Shown here piece by piece: positions 8,362-19,410 of a DNA stretch of 64,000 nucleotides (the first letter of the stretch is position 1; each line of letters begins with the position of its first letter). The DNA is from Elmis aenea. Taxonomy: Eukaryota > Arthropoda > Insecta > Coleoptera > Elmidae. The stretch lies in contig OX393578.1 in assembly GCA_947652605.1 (NCBI GenBank), positions 58,473,415 through 58,537,414 of the forward strand, in the 5' to 3' direction. Below the pieces are notes generated by a model. It was given only the letters and a program-made list of their open reading frames with translations, was not told where the DNA came from and ran no database searches. Made by a program: the position numbers and the translations under genes.

Positions 8362-10759
8362 TTATTTTTTTAAAGCAATTCTAGCTTCTTTCAATATTCT
8401 ATTTTTCCAGTGTTCATAATCTTCAATGTCTTCATCTTTTAAACCAGTTTTAATTGATTTACAACCCATATCTACAAACAATTTAACTATAATTAAATTT
8501 TTTCTTTACAGTACAACACTGTCTGGGGTGTAGTGTCCTAAATCTATACCAAAAAATCCTCCCTATTGACAACCAAATTTTATCAAACCATAATTAGTCG
8601 ACTTAATTTGGAGACATACAATTTTTGAGACTTTTGCAAATAATTTGTAACACAAAATGTGTGTGACGTTTGCAGTGTACAGGATGGTCCAAATTCGATG
8701 GGATTGCATGGGTATCTCGGTTAATATTTAAGATAAAGAAACGGTTAAATTACCAAAAATGTGCAGTTTTTTGAGAAAAACTCAGAACCGTTTTCAAAAA
8801 TATTCTATCATTTCCGGTTTTCAAGTTATTGAATAAAAAGTGTTTTCTTGTCATGTTAATAATGTGTCATATCTCCGTTATTGTTATAAATATCAAAAAT
8901 ATTTATGAAAATTATTTTTAGATATTTCTATGATTAATTTGATTATACTAAAAAAAAATATTTTACGGTCGCCGTTAAATAGTTATGACACAAACTTACT
9001 TTTTTTTAAATAGGAGCGATAGTTGGCTATGAACTATTAAAATTCCTTATTTTTTTCTCTTTCCAAATATATGATGTACCTATTTATTTTTAATAATACG
9101 CAAGTTACAAAGGTTTTTTAGTTTTTTTTTTAAAGAAAATCATAGTAGGCTGTAAAAACAAACAAAAAAAAAAACAAGGTGTAAAACCTTATAAAACTCA
9201 GGTGGTACAAGTTACTAAAGTTTTTTAATTTGTTGTGAGATAAACATTGTAAATATTTAAACATAAGATATCAACAACATAGTCGGAATCAGCGGTAATG
9301 TAGTACATTGCTGTTTATCTTAAGTTCAAAAATTTTTGATGTTTATCTCAACAACAAATTTAAAAACCTTGGTAACTTGTAACACATGTGTTTTATACGG
9401 TTTTACACGTTTTTTTTTTTGTTTTCACAGCCTATGGTTTTCTTTAAAAAAATAAAAACAACTAAAAAACCATCGTAACTTGCGAATTATTGGAAATAAA
9501 TACATCAATCCTTATATATTTGGAAAGAAAAACAAAATAGGCCATAGCTAACTATTGCTCCCATTTACAAAAACGTAATTTTGTGTCATAACTTTTTAAC
9601 AGCGAACGTTAAATAATTTTTTTTAGTATAATCAAATTAAACATAAAAATATCTAAAACTAATCCCCATAAATATTTTCAATATTTACAACAATAACGGA
9701 GATATGACACATTATTATGACAAAAAAAAACACTTTTTATTCAATAACTGGAAAACCGAAAATGATCGAATATTTTTGAAAACAGTTCTAAATTTGCCTC
9801 AAAAAAATGCACATTTTTGGTAAGTTAATCGTTTCTCTATCTTTAATATTAACCGAGATACCCATGCAATTCCATCGAATTTGGACCACCCTGTACTACG
9901 TTAAATGCTTTTCTAAAAATTACCTTGAACTTTTGTGTCTTCATCTAGGTCTGTTAGGAGATCATGACCATTATTTTTTTTATCTGCTTGTAGAGAAAAA
10001 CCGGTACTTTCAGCAAATTTTGCAAATTCGGTGGCCAATTCTTTCCACTGCATCGGTTTTAATCGACTAATGGCCAGTAACTGTGATTTTTGGACCTTTA
10101 CTTTTTGAATTCTGAAACAAAAAACAAAGTTAAAGTAAATATAAACTGTAATTTTTCAAAATTAAGTGGACGCCTTTTTATAAAATAATCCTAGTCACTG
10201 GAGTAAACTTACATACATGCTGTGTAAACTGATGCTGAAATATATTGAGGTCGATCGACATCAGCAAATTCATGTGCTGCTAAATATTGTGTCAACAGCA
10301 TATCAGCGGTATCTTTAACGCTTGTACAACTTAACTGCACGCATACTTCAGAGACTGTTAATGGTTTATCGAGATCAAGAATCTTTTCTAAAATATGTAA
10401 ATTATTTTGATATACACGCTGTTTAATACCAGATAAACGAATAGCAATGTCCTACAAAGTAACTGTGATTAACAGTGCAATATTTAAATTATTATTACAC
10501 ACCTTATCAAACCCTATACCTAGCTGCGATGTCGCTAAATCCAAGCATAACACAGCTTTTGCTGTATCGTTTAATGCTTTTACGGTTGCCTTACTTTGCA
10601 GAACTCTAAGAAACTCTCTGGCTTTACTGTTTAAAAAGAATATATCACAAAAAGGCTGTTAAGGATTGTAATAACTTACTTTAAAACGCGTGGTTCCTTT
10701 AAAGAAAGCCGCTTGCAAACCACTAAAAAAGCTTGATTTTCTAATTGAATGTTTGCCAT
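8362..10759 (-). CDS. ORC6: Origin recognition complex subunit 6
   Basis: Five minus-strand exons join without a frameshift: 10759-10680, 10626-10503, 10451-10213, 10111-9924 and 8486-8362. They give 251 codons plus stop, close to the 252 residues of human ORC6. All introns are GT-AG. ORC6 is the smallest ORC subunit; it helps load the MCM helicase at replication origins in the nucleus. Residues 1-95 match the first TFIIB-like domain (KAREFLRVLQSK, AVLCLDLATSQLGIGFDK). The central part matches the second (LSGIKQRVYQNNLHILEKIL, PQYISASVYTACM). The C-terminus has the conserved acidic-aromatic helix DEDIEDYEHWKNRIL that contacts ORC3. Its Tyr234 corresponds to human Tyr232, the residue mutated in Meier-Gorlin syndrome. 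The start is the ATG at 10757-10759, giving MANIQLENQAFL. Intron 4 (8487-9923) holds a 1.2-kb foldback transposon. The gene looks intact. Confidence 0.95.
8680..9893. mobile_element. Foldback element inside ORC6 intron 4
   Basis: TA-flanked element (TA at 8678-8679 and 9894-9895). The ends are CAGGATGGTCCAAATTCGAT and its inverse, ATCGAATTTGGACCACCCTG. The two arms are imperfect inverted repeats of about 600 bp meeting near 9290. AGTTGGCTAT occurs in the left arm 341 nt from the end, and ATAGCTAACT in the right arm 340 nt from its end. No protein relic is recognised. Confidence 0.8.
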
Positions 10760-11270
10760 TTTAATATTTATTTAATGTTTTGGTCGCTAGGTTATGTTAT
10801 AAATTTAACATGCGCCAAATAAACAGAAAAACTTATATTAAAACTAAATAGAAATCTATTTTATATGCTTGTAGTTAGCTTCTCAACAATAGAGGGCAGA
10901 GTATGCCATCAGCTATTCATTTGTTTTTCATTTATGTCAATTACATCATTTTCAAAATTTTATATTATCGATTTTACACGCGAAGTATATTTTAGTGAAG
11001 AAAAATCGTTAACGTATTGCTCTACAAAGTAACAGCTTTATCTTAAACAATTACAACACACTAAAAAAAAAACAGCTTTAACGAATTAGAATTTTCTCCG
11101 ATTTAAAAGTCACTAATTTTCCGACGTTCGATTATCCGCTGTGTCGATTCAACCGTAGTTTCAGATGAAAGCCAACATTTAATCAATCAAAGATTAATAA
11201 TTTTGGCACTCGCAAAGTTACTTAAATGCATATTTCTTAGGTGTTATTATTACTAATAATAATAATTTTC
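10760..11270. other. ORC6 upstream region
   Basis: This contains the ORC6 promoter by position (immediately 5' of the ATG at 10759, minus strand). I see no convincing TATA box or other defined element, and no gene on the plus strand. Confidence 0.35.
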
Positions 11271-11510
11271 TGGCATGCCAGAAAGTAGATACGTCAAAAT
11301 GGGATGGAAATGTAGATGGAGGGTAAAAAAAATAGAGGAAGACCGAGAATAAAATGGGGGAAAAAAGTAAGGCAGAGACTAGAAGACAAAGGAGTCAGCT
11401 GGAGAGATGTGCCACAATTAGCGATAGGCAGGAGTGTAGAAACATAACAGAAATAGAAAAACATACCTCGACACCAAGAGGTACAAGAGGAACAAGAAGA
11501 ATAATAAATT
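11271..11510 (+). pseudogene. 3' fragment of a non-LTR retrotransposon
   Basis: The segment reads MPESRYVKMGW, then GRPRIKWGKKVRQRLEDKG and then SWRDVPQL in changing frames. It is the same family as the longer copy at 37060-37860, from which it differs by indels. It encodes only the extreme C-terminal tail of a reverse transcriptase polyprotein and is dead. Confidence 0.75.
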
Positions 11511-12164
11511 TTAATTGCTTACTTAAGAGAAAAATACGCAAAGTTTATTATTACTCTACTATAAGAAAACTATTTCTGTGACCGGATGTTTTGTAGTAAC
11601 AAATATAGTTTTGTTATTACATGCGTATAATTGTTGATACTAAATTGTAAATGCTTAATGCTCTTTCTTATTGTAATATCAATAACATTGGATATCATCA
11701 AAATATTATTAATTTATAAGAACATTGCTAATATTTTTACAGGGTGATTGATTCAGACCGGGACTTAAAAATATATGAAGAATGAAAAAGGGTATGGATG
11801 TGAAATTTTGGTTATGACAATAATGGCATCTGATCTGTTTATTGAAAATATTTTTAATATGGCGACACTTCCGGAAATACCGGAAGTTGACGTCTACTTT
11901 CTTGTTTCAAATACAATGGTACATCTTTTATTGCGTATTTGGATTTAAAACGTAATTTTAGAGGGGCTTTTATAAGCATTTCCTATATCTAACTGCAGTA
12001 ATTTTTTAGATTTCTTGACTTCTTTGAAAATTTTTTGATTTTCATCGTGATGCTTAATATTATCTAACGCCGCCATTTTTGAAGAAAAAACGCTTAAATT
12101 TAGACCATGCCTAGAAGAAACCTTGGAGTACATCCTGGAATTTTTGCAATTGATGCATTACTTA

Positions 12165-13179
12165 CAGGGTGTCCAAAATTTAATTTTCTTTTAATACAAC
12201 TTCAGACCACTAAAGCTCGTTTTTTTCAAATACAATGCCCAAAGTTTTTTTTTTCATTTTCTAATACAAAATTGCATTCTGCATCAATCTGTATTAGCGT
12301 TTGCTATACCTATCTGCAACAATTTTCGAGTTATTAAGAATTTTTGATAAAGTTAACAGAAATTTTTAAATAGTAATAGCCTTGGAAATGACAACAAATG
12401 ATAACATTATCTAATAACTGTAAACCACTTTTATTGCGTTTGTCTGAAGTATCCATGAAAATGGAAAATCAAAAGTATTCAAATACGGATATTTTGAACT
12501 TATTTTATGTTCATGAAAAATGTCACAAAATTATTGAAAGAACTTGCCGTATGTTCAGTGAGAGGTATCCTCATTTGACTGTAATGACCAGACATAAATT
12601 TCAATGAATAGAATCAATTGCTAGTGTTATAATACTATTGTATTCGACCTAAGCGTGTGACAAATAATGAAACTAACGAATTTAACATCCTGGGATATTT
12701 TAACGACCATCCTCAGCGGTCAATTCGATTGGCAGCGCAAGACTCGGGTATAACATACTATGCAGTACAAGCTACATTGATAATGCACAACTATTCGTTC
12801 GCACTTTCAATAATCTTGTGATATTGTCTATGAATGTAAAATAAATTCAAAATGTCCGTGTTTGAATACTCTTGATATTCCATTTTTATGGATACTTCAG
12901 ACAAACGCAATTAAAGTGGTTTACAGTTATTAATATTGGCATTTGTTGTCATTTCCAAGGCTTACTATTAAAAAATGTTGCAATTCTCTTAACTTTATCA
13001 AAAATTCTTAATAACTCGAAAATTGTTGCAGATAGGTATAGGAAACGCTAATACAGATTGATGCAGAATGCAATTTTGCATTAGAAAATGAAAAAAAAGT
13101 TTGGGCATTGTATTTGAAAAAAAACGAGTTTTAGTGGTCTGAAGCTGTATTATAAAAAAATTAAATTTTGGACACCCTG
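12165..13179. mobile_element. Inner CAGGGTGTCC foldback of copy 1
   Basis: The ends CAGGGTGTCCAAAATTTAAT and the inverse TTAAATTTTGGACACCCTG are flanked by TA. The flanking sequence continues the palindrome of the outer element on both sides, so the inner element sits exactly on the outer symmetry axis. The centre holds the transposase relic at 12480-12800. Confidence 0.75.
12480..12800 (+). pseudogene. DUF4817-type transposase relic
   Basis: The first part encodes NTDILNLFYVHEKCHKIIER and then MFSERYPHLTVMTRHKF, which aligns with the N-terminal DUF4817 helix-turn-helix (compare DMLFCYYSCNRDVNAASELY in the 24469-25524 transposase). After a stop and shift, 12646-12780 encodes RPKRVTN and then FNDHPQRSIRLAAQDSGITY, matching the second helix-turn-helix. 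The DDE catalytic domain is absent. It lies at the centre of the foldback, so the element is probably a deletion derivative of a transposon that once encoded the full enzyme. Confidence 0.7.
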
Positions 13180-13904
13180 TAAGTAATGCATCGATTGCAA
13201 AAATTCCAGGATGTACTCCAAGGTTTCTTCTAGACGTAGTCTAAATTTAAGCGTTGTTTCTTCAAAAAAGGCGGCGTTAGATAATATTAAGCATCAGGAT
13301 GAAAATAAAAAAAATTCAAAAAAGTCAAAAAATCTAAAAAAATTACTGCAGTTAGGTAAGGAAATGCTAATGAAAGTTCCTCTAAAATAACGTGTTAAAT
13401 CCAAATACGCAATAAAAAATAGACCATTGTTGATGAAATAAGAAAGTATAAGTATGTACAATAGTAATTAAATTTTACAACAAAAAATCTTATTTAAATT
13501 TTTTGTGATTATCAAAAATTTCATTTTGTGATTTTTAATTATTGCAAGCAATTTTTGTATTAGAGGAGAAGGTGGTAATATGGAACCCCAGTTTGTTTTT
13601 CTTTGGTAAATCGAAGAGTCGTAGGATTATCTATGAACTTTTTTGATTAATAGGCTCTAAATATATTAAATAATCATATATATGGACAAATTTATAATAA
13701 CATTGCCAATTTGCATGTAACAAGTAGTTTTCGTAAAAAGGTCAAAATTGTATACTCAAGAAACTATGCTGGTATGTAATATGGAACCCCTAAAAAGTCA
13801 GTATATTCGAATAAAAACACCTATATTAACATAACCATTAGAAAAATAAATTACTTTACGACAAAAGTGACAAACAAGCGTATTTCACATGCCCATAAAC
13901 ATAA

Positions 13905-14085
13905 CTATGTGCTCATAAGTTGCACATAATTCATTGAATCTATACAGTTCTCTTTTTTGGTCTTCGGAAAACCATTTATTGCTATACTTGCTGTTTGGCA
14001 CTTCACATAGGCTTGGCCAAAAAGTTCAAAAATATCATAACGGCCTAGAGGACGTTCACTCCGACGGTCCGACGCAGCCACATTC
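13905..14085 (-). pseudogene. Pogo-like transposase, C-terminal relic
   Basis: The minus frame contains YDIFELFGQAYVKCQTASIA followed by INGF. This matches the conserved segment after the DDE core of pogo/Tigger transposases (typically LFGxAYxxxAxxxxAxNGFxxTGI). The rest of the enzyme is gone. It confirms the superfamily of the surrounding element. Confidence 0.65.
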
Positions 14086-14375
14086 GAATTCGTAATATGG
14101 AACTCCTGAATATAATATGGAATCCGGTTCCATATTACCAACGCTGAGGAGTTCCATATTAACAACATCGCATGCTATTTTATATCGCTTAAGCGTCGAT
14201 TACATTGAGCGAGTTTACACGCTCACTCGCTTGCGAGATACTCGCCCGCGAGTGAGCGTGTAGCAGCTAGCCCAGCGAGTGTCGATTACACTAAGCTAGT
14301 AAACTCGCTTACTCGCTGACGGCTGATTTTGTACTGTCACTGTCAGTCGTTGTTTTGTGTATATTGTTATACAAA

Positions 14376-14676
14376 ATGAAGTGGAATAACCACGAAATAA
14401 TAGAATTTTTTTAAGTGTACGAAAATTATCCTATGTTATGGAACGTTAAACATAAAGACTACTTTAATATAAAACGTAAGGAAGAAATTTTTAAAAATAT
14501 GTTTGAACACCTCCAAACGCTAAAGGGAAGACGAAAAACAGCTCAAGGCAACAATTAAAACGATAAAAGACGTTTACAGACAAGAACTTTGTAAAATTGA
14601 AAGGAGTAAAAGAAGTGGTTGCGGAGCAAATGATACATATTCTACTGACATGAATGAATCACCAGTAGCTAAATAG
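14376..14676 (+). pseudogene. Harbinger accessory protein with MADF domain
   Basis: From ATG at 14376 the frame reads MKWNNHEIIEFF, a stop, then VYENYPMLWNVKHKDYFNIK: a MADF DNA-binding domain (WxxxxxxxLIEFxxxYPxLWN pattern). After a frameshift near 14555 it continues DVYRQELCKIERSKRSGCGA, the usual helix after the domain. Harbinger elements carry such a MADF/Myb-like second gene, whose product helps the transposase bind DNA. One stop and one frameshift make it a pseudogene. Its 3' end overlaps the antisense transposase fragment. Confidence 0.75.
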
Positions 14677-14900
14677 CGTAGTGTTATTTCTAAATTTGTG
14701 GCAGTCGGGATCGCCATTCTCATTTTGGTGTCTTGTTTCTTGATCAGTCCATCAACCATCTCCAGTAAAACATCAAACTGGCCCCCGTCCATTCTCAATA
14801 TATTCCGGTAGGCTGTACAGTCTTGGTCCTTCAATTCTTTCAATAAAGTATTGGATGCACCATGTTTTTCTCTTCTTGCTATCCAGTCTTTTACCCACAC
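14640..14900 (-). pseudogene. Harbinger transposase, N-terminal fragment
   Basis: On the minus strand MWVKDWIARREKHGASNTLL, FRNILRM-type sequence (YRNILRMDGGQFDVLLEMV) and LEITLRYLATGDSF match the N-terminal region of PIF/Harbinger (HARBI1-like) transposases. The DDE catalytic domain that should follow is deleted. The last codons run antisense to the end of the MADF pseudogene, so a deletion fused the two convergent genes tail to tail. Confidence 0.8.
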
Positions 14901-16106
14901 TTTTCTAGATTTCCTTTTTTCTTTTTTACAATTACCTACTGACGCAATAAAAGGGCAACAACATTAATTCCCGCACAAACTATTTCTCTCAACATTTTTT
15001 GTGTTTGGCGTGAACAGTGCTCGTCGTGGCATAGAGCGAACGCGTGCCACGCACGTGGGCGGCTAAAATCTCAGTTTGAAAAACGATAACAGTGTCGAGA
15101 GAAGTTTCTTAAAACTTAAAAAATCTGGTCTACGATGTCCCAGGAAAGACTTATTATACTTGCACTTATTTCTATTTAACATTTTTTATCAGTAAGTAAT
15201 TATTTTTCAAAACTAATAGACAATTCGCGTCTATTATAGCCAGAAATCTTGAATCGAAAATGAAGTAAAATCTAGAGTAATATCAATTTTTAATAAACGT
15301 TTTTCATCTTAAATTTAGTTTAAGACCATGCACCAAGTGTTATCAAGAGTAAAATTTTCTTAGAAATCGATAATAAAAATCTTTTCAATTTGTTACAGAA
15401 GTTTTGAACGACGCTGTATATAAATAATTATTAAAATAAAATAAAAGTGTGAATATTTTTTTATTTTCCCAAAATTTAATTTGAACGGAATAACGGGGCG
15501 GCGAAAAGTGGGTCTGCACACGACCGGCACTGCGGCGACTACTAAACACACAGCGATTTCACTAGTCAGATACATTACACAGAGCGATTTTACTAGCCAG
15601 CGAGTAAAATAGCAAGCGAGTAGCGAGTAAAGTAGCCCGGTCTCCAACTTTACTCGCTACAGTAAAGCGAGCGGCGAGTTAGCTTGACAGTGTAATTACA
15701 TTGGGCGAGTTTAGTAGCAGCGAGTAAATTCGCAAGCGAGTAGCTAGTAAACTCGCTCAATGTAATCGACGCTTTAGTATAATTTCTACCAGTTAATTAA
15801 ATGGAAACTTACTTATTAGGTTTTGATGAAACGGCAGTATACTGCCTGGCAAAGCCAAAAAACCATTAAAAGTTTGCATATAATTGATCTTTATTGATAA
15901 AATAAACTTTTGTTTTGTGCTCATTCACATAAACTCAAAGTATTCGATTTTTACCGCGTTTTTTGTGCTGAAGTTTCGTATATGGTTTTCGCCATAGGTG
16001 TTACTTAACAATTATGTATTTGGTAATAGATGCCGATACCAGTTTATTAGTTAACTGGGGGTTCCATATTACTAGCATCAGGGTTCCATATTACCACCTT
16101 CTCCTA

Positions 16107-16692
16107 ATTTTGGCAACATGCACAAAAAGAAAAAAATGAGTTTTTAAATTAACCATTTCACTCAGTTTTTTAGTGTACATAGAATTTTCTTTATTAAGAA
16201 TTTTTTTATATTAAAAGTCATTTAGGTCGCAGTACGAAGAAAACTAAGTGCGCGGTGGATATTTGATACAAACGATTTAGTAAATTCTGTTTTAATTAGT
16301 TAACTGAATTTTAATACAGTGATAAGCATATAACTTTAATGAATATTCTTATGAATTTAGTCCTTGCTTACCTGAAACTTTATCTTTATATTGGGAATTT
16401 CCATAAATTTACTTTGGTTATCTATACTTGTCCTAAATTTTTACAATCGTCGCAAAAGTAATTTATGCAAATTAATTAGATGGATGTTCTACCACTGTGT
16501 AGGCAAATAAAACTTTATTACGTCAAAAGTGGAATATGATTTGAAATATCCATTGAAGGATACAAGGTTTTAGCAAATATTTCAGTTTCATTTGTTATCA
16601 AAATCAAAAAATAAAGTAGGTAACTAATCAATGATGTACATTGTACGAGTAAATCAATCTGTTTAAGAACAGATTGGTTAAAAGTTTCCTAC
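16107..16692. other. No recognised feature
   Basis: AT-rich sequence between the pogo-like and hAT elements; no gene, repeat or domain can be supported. Confidence 0.4.
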
Positions 16693-16956
16693 AGTTCCTG
16701 CAGTGGCGGATCAAGTCAAGTGGGGGCCCCAAGCGGTAAAAATTTCGGAGCCCTTAAGTTAAAAAACAAAAGGTTTAAGAAAACTCTCATTAGTTTATTG
16801 ACAAAAAAAAGTAATCAAAAATTTCATACCATAACACATTGAATAAATTTATTAAAAAAATATATTTTTTAAATGAATTTCCGTCTTGCTTTATTTCTTA
16901 CAAAGTCGTCAATTATTTTGGCAGTGTCAATTCGGTTTAAAATGTTGTGTACTATA

Positions 16957-18826
16957 CAGGGTAATTGATTGAGACCGGGCATTAAAAATATATGGAGAAT
17001 GAAAAAGGGTGTGGATCTGTAATTTTGGTAATAACCATAATGGCATCTGATCTGTTTAATGCAAATATTTTCAATATGGCGACACTTCCGGAAATACCGG
17101 AAGTTGACTTCTACTTTCTTATTTCAAATACAATAGTCTATTTTTTATTAAGTATTTGGATTCGAAACGTTATTTTAGAGGGACTTTTATTAGCATTCCC
17201 TATACCTAAGTGCAGCCATTTTTGAGATTTTTGGACTTTTTTGAAAATTTTTTGATTTTCATCGTGATGCTTAATATTATCTACCACCGCCATTTTTGAA
17301 GAAAAAACGCTTAAATTTAGACCTTGCTTAGAATAAACCTTGGACTACATCCTGGATATTTTGCAATCGATGAATTATTTACAGGGTGTCCAAAATTTAA
17401 TTTTCTTTTAATATAACTTCAGACCACCAAAACTCGTTTTTTTCAAATACAATGCCCAAACTTTTTTTTTCATTTTCTAATGCAAAATTACATTCTGCAT
17501 CAACCTGTATTAGCGTTTCCTATACCTATCTGCAACAGTTTTCGAGTTATTAAGAATTTTTGATAAAGTTAAGAGAAATTGCAACATTTTTAAATAGTAG
17601 GCCCTGAAAATGACAACAAATGCCAATACTTAATAACCGTTAACCACTTTTATGGCGTTTGTCTGAAGTATCCATAAAAATGGATTATCAAGAGTATTCA
17701 AACACGGATATTTTGAATTTATTTTCCATTCTTGGACAAATTCAGAAGATTATTGAAAGTGCGAACGAATAGTTGTGTATTTTTAATGTAGCTTGTACAG
17801 CATAGATAGTATGTTAAACCCGAGTCTTGCGCTACCAATCGAATTGACCGCTGAGGATGGTCATTAAAATATCTCAAGATATTAACTTTGTTAGTTTCAT
17901 CATTTGTCACACGCTTAGGTCGAATACAAGCAGATTGCACTCAAAAAAAAAAAAAAAGATTCTATTCATTAAAATTTTTGTCTGGTCATTACAGTCAAAT
18001 AAAGATAACTCTCACTGAACACGCGGCAAGTTCTTTCAATAATCTTGTTACATTCTTCATGAATATAAAATAAGTTCAAAATATTGTGTTTGAATACTCT
18101 CGATTATACATTTTCATTGATGCTTCAGACAAACGCAATAAAAGTGGTTTACAGTTATTAATATTGGCATTTGCTGTCATTTCCAAGGCTTACTATTTAA
18201 AAATGTTGCAATTTCTCTTAGCTTTATCAAAAATTCTTAATTACTCGAAAACTGTTGCAGATAGGTATAGGACACGCTAATACAGGTTGATGCAGAATGT
18301 AATTTTGCATTAGAAAATGAAAAAAAATAGCATTGTATTTGAAAAAAACGAGTTTTAGTAGTGTGAAGTTGTATTAAAAAAAAATTAAATTTTGGACACC
18401 CTGTAAGTAATTCATCGATTGCAAAAATTCCAGGATGTACTCCAAGGTTTCTTCTAGGCATGGTCTAAATTTAAGCGTTCTTTCTTTAAAAATGGCCATG
18501 TTAGATAATATTAAGCATCACGGTGAAAATCAAAACATTTTCAAAAAAGTCCAAAAATCTAAAAAATGACTGCACTTAGGTATAGGGAATGCTAATAAAA
18601 GTCCCTCTAAAATAACGTTTTCAATCCAAATACGCAATAAAAAAATAGACATTGTATTTGAAATAAGAAAGTAGACGTCAACTTCCGGTATTTCCGGAAG
18701 TGTCGCCATATTAAAAATATTTTTAATAAACAGATCAGATGCCATTATGGTCAACCAAAATTTCAGATCCATACCCTTTTTCATTCTTCATATATTTTTA
18801 ATGCCCGGTCTCAATCAATCACCCTG
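16957..18826. mobile_element. Two-tier foldback element, copy 2 (complete)
   Basis: Both ends are present: CAGGGTAATTGATTGAGACC and the inverse GGTCTCAATCAATCACCCTG, flanked by TA (16955-16956 and 18827-18828). It is an almost full-length palindrome, with an inner pair of CAGGGTGTCC ends at 17382-18403. It was inserted into the hAT transposase gene described above. Confidence 0.85.
17719..17990 (-). pseudogene. DUF4817-type transposase relic, inverted
   Basis: The minus strand encodes RPKRVTNDETNKVNILRYFN followed by DHPQRSIRLVAQDSGLTYY, the second helix-turn-helix of the same protein found on the plus strand in copy 1. The central segment is therefore flipped relative to the arms between the two copies. 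No catalytic domain. Confidence 0.65.
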
Positions 18827-19410
18827 TATACAGAATGGCCATGATGTTTAATCTTTCTTCTCCCATAGTACTCCTTAAATAATTTTTTACACGCTTTAAA
18901 ACAGAAAACGATCTCTCTCCTGGCGCATTAGATAAAAGAATTGTTTAAAAAAAAAAATAATAGGTACTATTTCAACATTCGGAAATGTGCAAGACATTTC
19001 TTTGGCGGCTCTACAGATGTCTGGTGTGCTCAGTCGGCTTGCACTTTTAATTTGCTATTGATTCTTTGGGCACGTTGAAAGTAAAATGTGCGGATGCATT
19101 ATTGTTAAATATATTATTAAAAATGGATCCATTAGGTGTGCATATGTATATCATTATATTGTCTATAATATTTTAATATTATTTGTAATAACAGAGTCTT
19201 TGGTGAAACTCTGTTATTAGTTATTGTTATTATTATGATAATTGGACAACAAAATATTATTATTTTATATATACAAAAAAACTTAATTTTCCTAGAACCC
19301 TAATGAGAAGACATTTTAAGATCTCGGGGCCCCTTCGGGGACCTTTGCTATTCCGGGGCCCTACGCGGCCGCTTAGTCCGTGTACCGCTTAATCCGCCAC
19401 TGAGTTCCTA

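Larger units (their letters stand above)
11740..13446. mobile_element. Two-tier foldback element, copy 1 (right end truncated)
   Basis: TA plus CAGGGTGATTGATTCAGACC opens a long left arm that includes CACTTCCGGAAATACCGGAA. It matches 16957-18826 (copy 2) over most of its length. The right arm stops at about 13446, some 170 bp before the terminus present in copy 2. A second pair of ends (CAGGGTGTCC) lies inside at 12165-13179. Confidence 0.8.
14192..15773. mobile_element. PIF/Harbinger element, internally deleted
   Basis: Inverted ends AGCGTCGATTACATTGAGCG and the inverse CGCTCAATGTAATCGACGCT are flanked by the 3-bp duplication TTA (14189-14191 and 15774-15776) that is diagnostic of Harbinger elements. 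The subterminal regions repeat the motif GCGAGTNNACTCGC many times on both sides (14205-14310 and 15595-15765). Two truncated convergent coding regions remain: MADF protein and transposase. The element is nested in the pogo-like element. Confidence 0.9.
13563..16104. mobile_element. Pogo-like element with TAATATGGAACC repeats
   Basis: TA duplications (13561-13562 and 16105-16106) flank inverted ends, GAGGAGAAGGTGGTAATATG and the inverse of CATATTACCACCTTCTCC. The motif TAATATGGAACC recurs in both orientations near 13576, 13777, 14093, 14111, 14128, 14149, 16059 and 16081. A relic of a pogo/Tigger-type transposase lies at 13905-14085. The element is interrupted by the Harbinger copy at 14192-15773; without it, it is about 957 bp. 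Confidence 0.75.
16870..18945 (-). pseudogene. hAT transposase C-terminus, split in two
   Basis: At about 18860-18940 the minus strand encodes LSNAPGERSFSVLKRVKNYL followed by RSTMGEERL, the hAT dimerisation motif (usually SxAxAERSFSxLKxIKxxLRSTM). The frame resumes across the foldback at about 16875-16940 with RIDTAKIIDDFVRNKARRKF, the usual extreme C-terminus. The rest of the transposase and its catalytic residues are missing. Confidence 0.75.
16701..19402. mobile_element. hAT element split by a foldback
   Basis: Ends CAGTGGCGGATCAAG and CTTAATCCGCCACTG are flanked by the 8-bp duplication AGTTCCTG/AGTTCCTA (16693-16700 and 19403-19410). The subterminal GGGGCCCC-rich stretches match on both sides. 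Two pieces of one minus-strand hAT transposase C-terminus lie on either side of the foldback at 16957-18826. Confidence 0.85.

Noticed and set aside
11740..13446. Palindromic arms as candidate CRISPR or bacterial integron structures
   Set aside because: There is no regular short repeat-spacer pattern; TA flanks, CAGGGTG ends and transposase relics identify insect foldback transposons.
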